From Peptococcaceae bacterium 1109 (GTDB taxonomy: Bacteria; Bacillota; Limnochordia; Darwinibacteriales; Darwinibacteriaceae), in NCBI GenBank assembly GCA_001028815.1, contig LDJB01000005.1, forward strand, positions 63,135-127,134: a stretch of 64,000 bases of DNA, read 5' to 3'. Under the pieces are notes generated by a model. The model was not told where the DNA came from. It saw only the letters and a list, made by a program, of their open reading frames with translations, and made no database searches. Below are positions 24,947-34,544 of this stretch, piece by piece (the first letter of the stretch is position 1; every line of letters starts with the position of its first letter). The position numbers and the translations under genes are program-made.

Positions 24947-26797
24947 ATGCAGCGCTTGATTCTGCGTAACCGCAATCAAATTGCATTGATCAGCGGGATT
25001 CTCATTGCCGCAGCATTCACAAGCAAGTTTGTCCTAGGCAGCCTGGTGGTCTTTGAATGGCTGCTGATCGTAGCTTCTATCCTAGGGGCCGCTCCCATTG
25101 GCATTCAAGCATACCAAGCCTTGAAAGTCAAAGTGGTGAGCATTGACGTCTTGGTGACCATTGCGGTAACTGGCGCTTTCCTCATCAGAAACTTTGAGGA
25201 ATCGGCTATCGTAACCTTTCTGTTCCTGTTCGGCGCATACCTTGAGCAGCGCACGCTGAACAAGACCCGGTCCGCCATCAAAGAACTGACCGAAATGGCT
25301 CCCGAAAGCGCTCTGAAGAAGATGGCAGATGGGGAGTTTGTAGAGGTCCCCGTGGAAGATGTGGATTCAGGTGATGTCCTGCTCGTCAAAACTGGCGCTA
25401 AAGTACCGGTGGACGGTACGGTGCTCTCTGGAGAAGGGAGTGTGAACGAAGCCAGTATCACCGGGGAATCCATCCCTGTTCTTAAGGAAGCCGGTTCACA
25501 GGTTTACGCTGGTACCATCCTTGATAACGGCACCCTGCAGATCAGGGCGGACCGGGTGGGGGAAGATACCACCTTTGGGCGCATCATCGAACTTGTGGAG
25601 GAAGCCCAAGACTCCAAGTCTGAGGCAGAGCGGTTCATCGATCGTTTCTCGAGGTATTACACCCCGGCGATACTGGTGCTTGGCTTCATCGTGTGGTTGG
25701 TTTCCCGCAACCTAGAGCTGGCCATTACTATCCTAGTCTTAGGCTGCCCAGGGGCCTTGGTAATTGGGGTTCCTGTATCCAACGTGGCTGGAATCGGCAA
25801 TGGTGCCCGCCATGGCATCCTCCTGAAGGGCAGTGAAGTGATCAGCGATTTCAGCAGGCTGGATACGATGGTATTCGACAAGACAGGCACCTTGACCATG
25901 GGCAATCCTTCTGTAGCAGAAACGGAGTTCTACGGCGGGCATGGCGAGGAAGCATTAAGCTACTTGGCCAGTGTAGAACGGGAGTCGGATCATCCTCTTG
26001 CGAAGGCTGTCCTGGAGGCCATCGGGGAAACCGCTTACCACCCAGTCTCGGCCACAGAGGTGGTGAAGGGTGCGGGGATTGTGGCTACCGTAAATGGGCA
26101 TAGGGTTGCTGTAGGGAATAGGGCTCTTATGGAACAGGAGCAGGTGGAGCTTAGCGACAAGGCCCAGGCGGACATAGCCCGCTTTGAACGGAACGGCAAC
26201 TCCCTAGTGTTAACCGCTGTTGATGGACAGCTGAAGGTACTCATGGGAGTGCGGGACCAAGTCCGGCCCGGGGTCAGGGAGAACCTTCAGCGTTTGAGAA
26301 AACTGGGTGTGAAGCACCTGGTGATGCTCTCTGGGGACAACCAAGGTACGGTGGATGCAGTCAGCCGGGAGCTTGGGCTAACCGAGGCTCACGGCAACAT
26401 GCTGCCTCAGGATAAGTCGGCCTACATTAAAAGGCTGATTGATGCAGGCCGGGTTGTTGCCTTCGTAGGTGATGGCGTTAACGACAGTCCATCTTTGGCT
26501 CTAGCCCAGATCGGTATCGCCATGGGAGGCGGGACAGATGTAGCCATCGAAACATCTGATGTGGTCTTGATGAACTCTGACTTTGGCCGCCTGCCCCATG
26601 CCCTAGGGCTTGCTAAGGCCACCGCGGGCAACATGAAGCAGAACATTATGATCGCGGTAGGAGTGGTCCTGGTGCTCCTGACGAGCCTCATCTTCAGCGA
26701 CTGGATGAACATGTCCATCGGTATGCTGGTCCACGAAGGGAGCATCTTGGCAGTCATCCTAAACGGCATGCGGCTCCTGCGCTACCGGCTGCGCTAG
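24947..26797 (+). CDS. P1B-type metal-transporting ATPase with CPG motif
   Basis: A 616-residue heavy-metal P-type ATPase. It has TGES (~172), the phosphorylated D311 in DKTGTLTMG, GDGVNDSP, and a final-helix HEGS motif. The transmembrane metal site reads C267-P-G, not the usual CPC, CPH or SPC, so the ion cannot be read off from known classes. There is no N-terminal metal-binding domain. A separate gene 94 bp downstream encodes one, and the two genes carry matching FNR-type promoters. It shares an operon with ric. Confidence 0.88.
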   Translation: MQRLILRNRNQIALISGILIAAAFTSKFVLGSLVVFEWLLIVASILGAAPIGIQAYQALKVKVVSIDVLVTIAVTGAFLIRNFEESAIVTFLFLFGAYLEQRTLNKTRSAIKELTEMAPESALKKMADGEFVEVPVEDVDSGDVLLVKTGAKVPVDGTVLSGEGSVNEASITGESIPVLKEAGSQVYAGTILDNGTLQIRADRVGEDTTFGRIIELVEEAQDSKSEAERFIDRFSRYYTPAILVLGFIVWLVSRNLELAITILVLGCPGALVIGVPVSNVAGIGNGARHGILLKGSEVISDFSRLDTMVFDKTGTLTMGNPSVAETEFYGGHGEEALSYLASVERESDHPLAKAVLEAIGETAYHPVSATEVVKGAGIVATVNGHRVAVGNRALMEQEQVELSDKAQADIARFERNGNSLVLTAVDGQLKVLMGVRDQVRPGVRENLQRLRKLGVKHLVMLSGDNQGTVDAVSRELGLTEAHGNMLPQDKSAYIKRLIDAGRVVAFVGDGVNDSPSLALAQIGIAMGGGTDVAIETSDVVLMNSDFGRLPHALGLAKATAGNMKQNIMIAVGVVLVLLTSLIFSDWMNMSIGMLVHEGSILAVILNGMRLLRYRLR

Positions 26798-26808
26798 CCC
26801 GAGCAAAT

Positions 26809-26850
26809 TTGACTCAGATCAATGTTTCTGGCGGGGATAGAGGTTATAAT
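26809..26850 (+). promoter_or_regulatory. Crp/Fnr-type activated promoter of the metal chaperone gene
   Basis: TTGAC-TCAG-ATCAA (26809-26822), one base from the FNR consensus and preceded by the same GCAAAT as the ric promoter. TATAAT lies at 26845-26850, giving the same 36-bp offset from site to -10 and a centre at -41.5. Confidence 0.7.
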
Positions 26851-26890
26851 AGAGGCAGCAAGGACGATCGGCAAGAGGGGAGAATGGAAG

Positions 26891-27118
26891 ATGAAATCTG
26901 CAACAATTCAGTTGGAAACCCTAACATGCCCATCCTGCATGCAGAAGATCGAAGGTGCGGTGAAGGGAGTAGCAGGCGTAGATCAGGACTCCGTCAAAGT
27001 GATGTTCAATGCCAGCAAAGTGAAGCTGAGCTTTGATGAAGGCCAGGTTTCCATCGAAGACATCGAGCAGGCTATTACCCGTGTAGGTTATGAAGTGCAA
27101 AAGACAAGCGTGAGATAG
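26891..27118 (+). CDS. heavy-metal-associated (HMA) chaperone-like protein
   Basis: A 75-residue ferredoxin-like HMA domain with the metal-binding CPSC motif (C13, C16) and the usual ending in ITRVGYEV. It would deliver or sense the metal handled by the adjacent ATPase, which lacks its own HMA domain. The ATG at 26891 with AGGGGAG upstream is preferred; a longer frame from 26822 would begin inside the FNR site. It has its own promoter and terminator. Confidence 0.85.
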   Translation: MKSATIQLETLTCPSCMQKIEGAVKGVAGVDQDSVKVMFNASKVKLSFDEGQVSIEDIEQAITRVGYEVQKTSVR

Positions 27119-27131
27119 CTCAAGAGGCTTC

Positions 27132-27164
27132 AAGCTGTGCTTCCCAGTGAGGCACAGCTTTTTT
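27132..27164 (+). terminator. intrinsic terminator of the HMA gene
   Basis: Perfect 9-bp stem AAGCTGTGC / GCACAGCTT with an 11-base loop and TTTTTT, 14 bp after the stop. Confidence 0.9.
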
Positions 27165-27246
27165 GTGCATGTCTTGAGGAAGGTTTCCGCAGGCTGCTGC
27201 CTAATCTTTAACTTAACAGTTGTTTCGCTAGAGAGGAGCAAAGTTT

Positions 27247-27879
27247 GTGAAGAAGTTACAACAGCTGCCGGAGGCATGGCAGGTCTGCCTCGATTTGGCA
27301 GTCGAAGGGTACAATGCAGGGTCAATGGGTATAGCCGCAGTGATTGTGGACAAGGCCGGAAATATAGTGGCTCGGGGCAGGAACCAGCTGCGGGACGACA
27401 AGGATTCTTGCAGTTCAATCCGCATGAGCTCTGTTGCCCATGCGGAGATAAACGCTCTCAACAACTTGCCTCAAGAATACCGGGAGGATCGAGAACTGAC
27501 CCTGTACACCACAGTGGAGCCCTGCCCCATGTGTTTAGGCGCGGTGGCTATGTCAAGGATTCGAGCGATAGAAATCGGCTGTGCCGATCCTCACGCTGGC
27601 TCCATCGTCATGCTTGAGCACAATGAATACTTGCGGGGGAAGAACATTGCGGTGGAGTATGCTGGGGGCGAGGTGGAGAAGCTGTGCTTCTTGCTCCATT
27701 ATCTTTCCATCAGGCGCGACCTCAGCCACAATCCTGGACACAGAATTTTCAAGGCTTTGGCTAGACGTTATCCCCACTACGTCCAGGCTATCGATGCTGT
27801 GTTGGAACGAGACGAAAGCCTACACAGGGGAGACATCACAACAGAGTTCCTTTACTACGCTTCTGCCCGGTTGGGGTAG
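27247..27879 (+). CDS. nucleoside/nucleobase deaminase (CDA fold)
   Basis: A 210-residue zinc deaminase. HAEINAL (~72-78) gives the zinc-binding histidine and catalytic glutamate, and EPCPMCLGA (~97-105) gives the two zinc cysteines. This pattern is shared by TadA, guanine deaminase and related enzymes. The ~60-residue C-terminal extension (HRIFKALARRYPHY...) is not found in TadA, so I do not assign tRNA editing. It starts with GTG after GAGAGGAG. Confidence 0.8.
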   Translation: MKKLQQLPEAWQVCLDLAVEGYNAGSMGIAAVIVDKAGNIVARGRNQLRDDKDSCSSIRMSSVAHAEINALNNLPQEYREDRELTLYTTVEPCPMCLGAVAMSRIRAIEIGCADPHAGSIVMLEHNEYLRGKNIAVEYAGGEVEKLCFLLHYLSIRRDLSHNPGHRIFKALARRYPHYVQAIDAVLERDESLHRGDITTEFLYYASARLG

Positions 27880-28098
27880 GTTTGGTGAAGTGCCCCAATA
27901 GCACTTAGGAAACTGTACTGCACCACATTAACCCCTGCAAGAAAGAATCCGATAAAGAAAGTGTGAAGTGTGAGCTTGTGGAAAACGGGGGCATCCTCAG
28001 GGTACTTAGAGCCCGTGGTCGTCGCCTCTTGAAGGGATAAATTAGCGGATTGGTGAATTAATCTAACATCGCGAGGTTCAGCTGAGGAGGGCTTTTCT

Positions 28099-30018
28099 AT
28101 GTCAGCCAGACGGGGACTTTTGAGCAGGTTAAACACGATCCGGACAAAGATTATCCTTCTGCCCCTTGTGCTTTTGGCCGTGGCTATTACGGCCTTGGCT
28201 GGGGCTACGGTGTATTTTATCCGGATGAACATGCTCAGGGAGATGGAGCAGGCAAACTTCCAACTTGCAGAACAGGTGGTGGAGCGGGTCGCGGATAACA
28301 ACCAGGCCTTGGCCGTGATCCACGAAGCTCTGGAAGACAAAATCCTCACTGTAGGCCGGATGGTAATTACGAACAAGTGGTCCATCACCAGCGCTTACCT
28401 AACTCAGCTAGCCCTCGACTCGAAGGTTGATGCCATTCACTGGTATAACCGGGATATGGTGATCACCGACTCAGCTTTCCGGGAGTATCTGGGTTGGCAG
28501 GCACCCCCCGACCATCCGGTAGCCCAGTTCGCTACCTCTGGCATGTTCTACATGATCGAGGATATCCGTAAGGATTCTGAGTCAGATAACTATTACATAT
28601 ACGGCTATGTGCGCGGCACAGAAGGCGAGTTCGTGCAGGTTGGGATCCTGGCTGATACAGTCATGGCTTTGACGGAACGCTTTAGCCCGCAAACCTTAAT
28701 GGAGGAACTGGCTGCCGGTGAGCAAATCGTCTATGCCCTGGTGGTGGATAAGGATCTTGTCATTACTGCCCACAGCGATGGAGAGCAGGTGGGCATTCCC
28801 TGGCACGGTGGAGAAGCGCTCGCTGCAGCAGCGGGTGAGCGGCTTGCCCGAGAGGCGTTCTACGAAGCAGAGGGCGTAGATGTTTACGAAGTGTCCATGC
28901 CCATCATGCTGGACGGGGAACAAGTGGGCACTCTCGTGCTAGGCCTTTCTATGGCCGGGGTCCAAGCCGCTCTCCGCCAAACGCTTTTCGGCGTGATGAT
29001 TATTGGCGGGGCGGCATTCATCGTCCTCGGCGGCATCCTGCGGAGCATGTCCCTGGGCATCGTTAGAGGCCTGAGAGAAAATCAATCCCATCTCCGAAAG
29101 ATGGCGGAGGGAGATTTTACGGAAACGGTCGCCACCGAGTTTCTAAACCGCGGCGATGAGCTAGGAGACATGGCCCGGGCTGTGCACTACACACAAGCGT
29201 CCATGAAGAATATTCTGGACAATGTGGCCCAGGCGGCTTTGGAAATCGCAAGCACCAGCCAGCAGCTCTCTGCCAACACGGAGGAGACCAGTGCGTCCAT
29301 TGAGGAAGTGGCTGGGACCAGCAACGAGTTTGCCTCTACTGTTCAGCAGTTGACGGACAGCTCCCAGGCGATGGTGAAGGAAGCTAACCAGATCTTAGAT
29401 GCAACGTCCCGGGGTAGTACAGAAGTGGAGCGGGCTGTGGCAAGCTCAGAGGAGCTCCGGGAAGTGATCCGCCGCATGGCAGGGACCGTGGACAGTCTGG
29501 GCAAGCAGTCTCAGCGGATTGGGGAAATCGTGGAAGTGATTACAGATATCGCGGAGCAGACCAACCTACTTGCCCTCAACGCAGCTATCGAAGCAGCTCG
29601 GGCCGGGGAACACGGCCTTGGCTTTGCGGTAGTTGCTGATGAGGTGCGGAAGCTGGCTGAGCAGTCTGCGAACTTCACCGCAAGCATCATAGAGGTTATT
29701 AAGGACATGCAGGGAGAAACAGGCAGGACCATCGTGGGCATTAACCATGGGGTGAAGCGGGCGGAAGAAAACACCCGGATTGTGCAGGAGACAGGCAGCC
29801 TCATTCACGAGATCATTGATTCCATCAACAGCATTATCGCGAAGATCGGCGAGTTCTCGGAAGGCCTTGGCCAGATCAACTTCGGCAGCCACGAAATCGC
29901 AGCCACTGCAGAGGAGCAATCCGCATCGATAGATGCCATTGCCGCCTCTGCCCAAAACCTGAGCAATATGGCGGAGCGCCTGCAGGAGCTGGTTTCTAAG
30001 TTCAAGCTCAAGCAGTAG
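28099..30018 (+). CDS. methyl-accepting chemotaxis protein
   Basis: A 639-residue chemoreceptor: transmembrane helix 1 (~13-36), an extracellular sensor domain of ~255 residues (dCache/sCache-like, containing two YxYGYVRG-type segments), transmembrane helix 2 (~295-314), HAMP, and a long coiled-coil signalling domain. The conserved tip [21 protein letters not shown]... lies at ~483-520. There is no C-terminal CheR-docking pentapeptide. GAGGAGGG precedes the ATG. The ligand is unknown. Its 3' end overlaps the convergent GGDEF-EAL gene by 11 bp. Confidence 0.93.
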   Translation: MSARRGLLSRLNTIRTKIILLPLVLLAVAITALAGATVYFIRMNMLREMEQANFQLAEQVVERVADNNQALAVIHEALEDKILTVGRMVITNKWSITSAYLTQLALDSKVDAIHWYNRDMVITDSAFREYLGWQAPPDHPVAQFATSGMFYMIEDIRKDSESDNYYIYGYVRGTEGEFVQVGILADTVMALTERFSPQTLMEELAAGEQIVYALVVDKDLVITAHSDGEQVGIPWHGGEALAAAAGERLAREAFYEAEGVDVYEVSMPIMLDGEQVGTLVLGLSMAGVQAALRQTLFGVMIIGGAAFIVLGGILRSMSLGIVRGLRENQSHLRKMAEGDFTETVATEFLNRGDELGDMARAVHYTQASMKNILDNVAQAALEIASTSQQLSANTEETSASIEEVAGTSNEFASTVQQLTDSSQAMVKEANQILDATSRGSTEVERAVASSEELREVIRRMAGTVDSLGKQSQRIGEIVEVITDIAEQTNLLALNAAIEAARAGEHGLGFAVVADEVRKLAEQSANFTASIIEVIKDMQGETGRTIVGINHGVKRAEENTRIVQETGSLIHEIIDSINSIIAKIGEFSEGLGQINFGSHEIAATAEEQSASIDAIAASAQNLSNMAERLQELVSKFKLKQ

Positions 30019-31606
30019 GAGCCTGAAGTTTGGCGATTGCCTCAGCCTCTGGAACAGGCTTGGAGAACAAGAAACCTTGGATTTTATCGCAGTGGTGCTG
30101 AGTGAGGAACTCAACTTGGCTGTGATCCTCCACCCCTTCAGCGATGACGCTGATGCCCATCATCTTGCCGATTTTGATCATCTCCCCCACTAAAGACAGT
30201 TCTTCGCTGGAGTTGATGGCAGCGATGAAATCCTTGTCGATCTTTAAAGTGGTTATTGGGAGTTTGCGGAGGTAGTTGAGGGACGAGTACCCCGTGCCAA
30301 AATCATCGAGGGCGATGCCAAACCCCCGATCCTTCAGAAGGAAGAGCTGGGCCTCTGCGAGCCCGTTGGATTCCATTAAGGCCGATTCTGTGATTTCTAG
30401 CTCAATATCTTGGGGGGAAAGGCCTTGGGAGCGGACAATCTCCGTGGCTTTATCTACGTATCCGGGGTGGATGAGCTCCAAGACAGAGACGTTTACAGAC
30501 ATGGTAAGGTGTGTGTAGCCCAGCTCGTGCAGCTTTCGCAAGAAGCGGCACGCGTTGCTTAAGACCCACTTCCCGATGTTCACAATTACGCCTGACTGTT
30601 CGGCGATGGGGATGAATTTAGCTGGAGAAACCGTGCTCCCATCATCCCTTGTCCAGCGGAGGAGGGCTTCAAAACCGGAGATCCTGCCCGTAGCCAGCTC
30701 ATATTGGGGCTGGTAGAGCAGGGTAAACTCCCTTTTCTTTAAGGCCATGCGGAGGGCTTGATCAAGTTCAAGGCGCTCTTTCATGGCCTCTTCCATTGAT
30801 TCATCAAACACCGCAAAGGAGCTGGCCGGCTCGTCTTTGGCACGGTTTAAGGCAATATCTGCCCGTTTGATGAGGTTTTCTGGAGTATTGCCGTGGGCCG
30901 GGTATAAGGCGATGCCGGTGCTGCATGTAACATGTACAGTGGCTTCTTTGAGGGAAAAGGGCTCTCCCATAAGTGCGTGGAGCTTCCTTGCATGTTCTTC
31001 CACATCCAGGGGCTTTGCCTCTGGGAGCACCAGGATAAACTCATCGCCACCCAGGCGAAAAATGTGCCATGCTGGGCTCAAGGCCTCCTGCAGGCGCATG
31101 CTGATGCGGGTGAGGAGTTCGTCACCCGCCACATGGCCGATGGAATCATTGATGTACTTGAAGTTATCCAGGTCAGTGAAGAACACCGCACCGCAGCTGC
31201 CTTCTTGCGATAGGACATCACTTAGAGTTTGGAACAGTGCTCGGCGGTTAGGCAAGCCCGTGAGGTGGTCGTGGTGGGCCATGCGCCTGAGCTGTTCTTG
31301 GTGTTCCTCCAGCTTCATGTTTGCATCTTCCAGGGCTTGATGGGCTGCGGCAAGTTCATGGTAGCCTTGTAGGGCCCGGTGCTGGGCAGTTTCCAGTTCA
31401 CAGAGATATGATTTGATCAACGTGTACAAGAGCGCGGCCGTTGCCCCCACGTATAGCCAGCCCTTGATGTGGCTTAAGGTACGGAATGCTGCAGTATCCG
31501 CGGCAAGCAACTCCACAATTCTGTCAGAAAGCAGAATCCACAGGCATCCCATGATCAAGTAGATCCGGGTAATCCGCCAAGCAGCGGCATGGGGGCGCTC
31601 TTTCAT
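30008..31606 (-). CDS. membrane-anchored GGDEF-EAL protein (c-di-GMP turnover)
   Basis: A 532-residue protein with two N-terminal membrane helices (~13-33 and ~50-68), a short coiled coil, a GGDEF domain with intact GGDEF at 186-190, and an EAL domain with EALLRW at 313-318, DDFGTGYSS and EGVED. Both active sites look complete, and no RxxD inhibitory site is visible five residues before GGDEF. It may make or degrade c-di-GMP. I use ATG 31606 with GGAGGT upstream; a GTG at 31615 overlaps the ribosome site. Pairing with the chemoreceptor suggests control of motility or attachment. Confidence 0.92.
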   Translation of the reverse strand: MKERPHAAAWRITRIYLIMGCLWILLSDRIVELLAADTAAFRTLSHIKGWLYVGATAALLYTLIKSYLCELETAQHRALQGYHELAAAHQALEDANMKLEEHQEQLRRMAHHDHLTGLPNRRALFQTLSDVLSQEGSCGAVFFTDLDNFKYINDSIGHVAGDELLTRISMRLQEALSPAWHIFRLGGDEFILVLPEAKPLDVEEHARKLHALMGEPFSLKEATVHVTCSTGIALYPAHGNTPENLIKRADIALNRAKDEPASSFAVFDESMEEAMKERLELDQALRMALKKREFTLLYQPQYELATGRISGFEALLRWTRDDGSTVSPAKFIPIAEQSGVIVNIGKWVLSNACRFLRKLHELGYTHLTMSVNVSVLELIHPGYVDKATEIVRSQGLSPQDIELEITESALMESNGLAEAQLFLLKDRGFGIALDDFGTGYSSLNYLRKLPITTLKIDKDFIAAINSSEELSLVGEMIKIGKMMGISVIAEGVEDHSQVEFLTQHHCDKIQGFLFSKPVPEAEAIAKLQAPTA

Positions 31607-31755
31607 GCTTTGCACCTCCAGAGAGAAGGTAAAAGCTTTTTCTGTATAGTACTATTATCCGCAAGATTGCACAAGCCTTCCAGGGAAAGGGAGGCTGTGA
31701 GTAAATGGGAAAACATGGACTGGAAAATCATTAAAACATAAACAAAGAGATTAAA

Positions 31756-31784
31756 TTGTCCTGGTTCGAACTATTTGTTACGAT
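31756..31784 (+). promoter_or_regulatory. promoter of the sugar-binding protein operon
   Basis: TTGTCC (31756-31761), 17 bp, TACGAT (31779-31784). The inverted repeat AACTAT / ATAGTT (31769-31790) overlaps the -10 and could be an operator. Confidence 0.5.
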
Positions 31785-31829
31785 ATAGTTGCAAAAACTA
31801 TCATGAATGGAAAGGTGGTTTTTAGGATC

Positions 31830-32915
31830 GTGAAGAGAATTGTTGCGCTGTTGATGGTTGTTTCAGTTCTCCTGATGGGTGTCGGGACCGCTTTTGCTCA
31901 ACGTGTAGACGTGGGTATCGTTCTCCCCACCAAGGATGAACCTCGCTGGCTGCAAGACCAGGCTCGCTTTGAAGATGTAATTGCTCAAACTCCATATTCC
32001 GTAGAAGTACTCTTCAGCCAAGGTTCATCTGCTGCAGAGAAGACCAATGTGGAGACCCTCATCGCTAGGGGGGCAAAGGTTATCATCATCTGTGCCCATG
32101 ATGCAGCTGCCGCTGGCATCGCTGTGGAAATGGCAAGAGATGAAGGCATTGCTGTAATCTCCTACGACCGCTTGATCACCGACACAGACGCTATTGACTA
32201 CTATGTCACATTTGACAGCGTTGCCGTTGGTGAAGCCATGGGTCAATACCTGGTAGACAACGTTGAAGGCAAGGACAATCCGCTGTACCTCTATGCTGGT
32301 GCCTTGACCGACAACAACGCCTTCCTGTTCTTCCAGGGTGCATGGAACATCCTCCAGCCGAAGATTGCCGATGGCACCTTCCGGATTATCAACTCCGCTA
32401 AGGCTCGGGAATTTGCGCAAATCAAGGATCTCACCAGGGACCAACAAGCAGCTATTATCGGTGAAATCACCACCGATTGGGACATGAACGTTTCTAAGTC
32501 CAAGGCTGAAGCTCACTTGACTGCCGCCTCCGCTGCAGACAAGGGCGTATGCTATATCCTGGCTCCCAACGATGGCACTTCTCGTTCCATCGCCGACGTA
32601 TTCGCTGCTGACCCAGATGTCACCGCCTACTATGTCACCGGTCAAGACGCTGAAAAGGCTTCCGTACAGTACATTATCGACGGCAAGCAGAGCATGACGG
32701 TCTTCAAGGACACCCGTGTTCTCGCCACCGACGCCATGAACATGGCAGTGGAAATCATCGAGGGCAAGACTCCTCAGACCGATGCTTTCTACTTCAACCA
32801 AGTCATCGATGTTCCTTCCAAGCAGTCGCCAGTAATCGTGGTGACCAAGGACAACGTGAAGGAAGCCCTCATCGATTCTGAGTACTATTCAGCTGATGAG
32901 TTCACCGGACTCTAA
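31830..32915 (+). CDS. sugar ABC transporter substrate-binding protein (ChvE/XylF-like)
   Basis: A 361-residue secreted binding protein of the periplasmic-binding-protein family 4 (ribose/xylose type), for example DVGIVLPTKDEPRWLQDQARF. The signal peptide ends VGTAFA before QRVDVG. No lipobox cysteine is seen, which is unusual for a Gram-positive-type binding protein. I prefer GTG 31830, which places the KR-rich start of the signal peptide at the N-terminus; ATG 31803 in frame lacks a ribosome site. The cognate ATPase and permease follow. The likely substrates are monosaccharides. Confidence 0.85.
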   Translation: MKRIVALLMVVSVLLMGVGTAFAQRVDVGIVLPTKDEPRWLQDQARFEDVIAQTPYSVEVLFSQGSSAAEKTNVETLIARGAKVIIICAHDAAAAGIAVEMARDEGIAVISYDRLITDTDAIDYYVTFDSVAVGEAMGQYLVDNVEGKDNPLYLYAGALTDNNAFLFFQGAWNILQPKIADGTFRIINSAKAREFAQIKDLTRDQQAAIIGEITTDWDMNVSKSKAEAHLTAASAADKGVCYILAPNDGTSRSIADVFAADPDVTAYYVTGQDAEKASVQYIIDGKQSMTVFKDTRVLATDAMNMAVEIIEGKTPQTDAFYFNQVIDVPSKQSPVIVVTKDNVKEALIDSEYYSADEFTGL

Positions 32916-32943
32916 TACCCTTCGCAAGTAAGGAGTCCTTCCA

Positions 32944-32968
32944 GGCCGACTCGGATTCCGGGTCGGCC
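32944..32968 (+). other. intercistronic stem-loop
   Basis: GGCCGACTCGG / CCGGGTCGGCC stem (one G:U) with a 3-base loop between the binding-protein and ATPase genes. There is no T-run, so it more likely protects the upstream mRNA and gives higher binding-protein levels than terminates. Confidence 0.7.
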
Positions 32969-32996
32969 TTACTAAGCATAGAAGGAAGGGATACGC

Positions 32997-34544
32997 ATGG
33001 CTGATGACTTCATTCTGGAAATGCGCAGTATAACAAAGGAATTTCCGGGAGTCAGGGCCCTCGACAACGTTGCCTTCCAAGTCCGCAGGGGGGAAATACA
33101 CTGTTTAGTCGGGGAGAACGGAGCGGGCAAATCGACACTCATGAAGATTCTCTCCGGTGTATACCCAGTTGGTACGTTTGAAGGTGAGATTGTCCTCAAT
33201 GGGCAGCCTCAGCAGTTCCGCAGCATCGGCGACAGCACCAGGTGCGGGATTGCCATTATTTATCAGGAGCTGGCCGTTTTTCCTGAGTTGACCATTTACG
33301 AGAACATTTTCGTGGGCAATGAGATTACCGATGGCATGGTGATTGATTGGAACGAGACCATCGTCCGAGCCGCAGCAGTGATGAAGCGGGTTGGGCTTAA
33401 CATGGACCCAGCTACCAAGGTCAAGCACCTCAGTGTGGGCCAACGGCAGCTTGTAGAAATCGCAAAGGCATTATCCAAGGATGTTCAGCTGTTAATACTA
33501 GATGAGCCTACTGCGGCATTAAATGAAGATGACAGCGAAAACCTGCTCAAGTTGCTGCGGGATTTGAAGGAGCAGGGCGTGACTTCTATCATGATCTCCC
33601 ACAAGCTGAAGGAAGTTCTCGCTATAGCCGATACAATTACGGTGCTCCGGGACGGCAAAGTGATTAAGTCTATGGATGCCCGGGAGCGGGAAATCACGGA
33701 ACAGGAGATCATTCGCTATATGGTTGGCCGGGAGATTGAGAACATCTATCCGGAGCGCAAGCGGTCTGAGTCCAAGGAAGTCGTGTTTGAACTGCGGGAC
33801 TGGAGCGTTGTGGATCGGGAAACCAAGCGGGAGCTTCTCCACAAGGTCAACGTGAAAGTTCATAAAGGAGAAATCGTGGGAATTGCTGGCCTCATGGGTG
33901 CAGGCCGGACCGAGCTGGCCATGAGCCTGTTTGGTAACGTCCCAGGCTACGAGCTTACATCAGGGGAAATGCTGGTCAAAGGAAAACCCATGCGCTTTAA
34001 GCACCCCTACGATGCCATTGAAAATGGCGTGGCCTACGCCACTGAGGACAGGAAAGGAAAAGGGCTGATCTTGATCCAGGATGTGAAGTTTAATATTTCC
34101 ATTGCTGGACTCAAACGCCTAGTGCGGGGCCTTGTGGTGAACGACAACGAGGAGATCGCTGTGGCTAACCACTTCAAAGAGGCCTTTGATATCAGGACAC
34201 CCAGCGTGCAAACCTTGGTGGGGACTCTGTCCGGTGGCAATCAGCAGAAAACTTCCGTTGTGAAGTGGCTGTACACCGAGCCAGATCTCTTGATTCTCGA
34301 TGAGCCCACACGGGGCATCGATGTGGGGGCCAAGTTCGAAATCTATACCCTCATGAATCAGTTGGTGGAGCAGGGTATGAGTATTATCATGATTTCCAGC
34401 GAACTGCTGGAGGTCTTAGGGATGAGCGACCGGATCTATGTCATGGCAGAGGGCACCATCACTGGTGAACTGCCAGCGGAAGAAGCAACGGAGGAAATTG
34501 TTATGGCTATGGCAACGAGAACAAGGGAGGTGCCTGTCCGATGA
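32997..34544 (+). CDS. mmsA: multiple-monosaccharide ABC transporter ATP-binding protein
   Basis: A 515-residue fused ATPase with two nucleotide-binding domains, as in RbsA/XylG/GguA. Domain 1 has GENGAGKST (~40-48), LSVGQRQL and LILDEPTAAL. Domain 2 has the degenerate GLMGAGRTE, LSGGNQQKT and LILDEPTRGID, the usual arrangement with one weaker site. It overlaps the permease gene by 4 bp. It energises uptake for the preceding binding protein. Confidence 0.9.
   Translation: MADDFILEMRSITKEFPGVRALDNVAFQVRRGEIHCLVGENGAGKSTLMKILSGVYPVGTFEGEIVLNGQPQQFRSIGDSTRCGIAIIYQELAVFPELTIYENIFVGNEITDGMVIDWNETIVRAAAVMKRVGLNMDPATKVKHLSVGQRQLVEIAKALSKDVQLLILDEPTAALNEDDSENLLKLLRDLKEQGVTSIMISHKLKEVLAIADTITVLRDGKVIKSMDAREREITEQEIIRYMVGREIENIYPERKRSESKEVVFELRDWSVVDRETKRELLHKVNVKVHKGEIVGIAGLMGAGRTELAMSLFGNVPGYELTSGEMLVKGKPMRFKHPYDAIENGVAYATEDRKGKGLILIQDVKFNISIAGLKRLVRGLVVNDNEEIAVANHFKEAFDIRTPSVQTLVGTLSGGNQQKTSVVKWLYTEPDLLILDEPTRGIDVGAKFEIYTLMNQLVEQGMSIIMISSELLEVLGMSDRIYVMAEGTITGELPAEEATEEIVMAMATRTREVPVR

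Noticed and set aside
27888..27906. AAGTGC/GCACTT hairpin after the deaminase gene
   Set aside because: A short stem with no T-run; too weak to call a terminator.
32025..32801. 258-codon antisense frame inside the sugar-binding protein gene
   Set aside because: No ribosome site, no family resemblance, and the sense frame has a clear signal peptide and fold.
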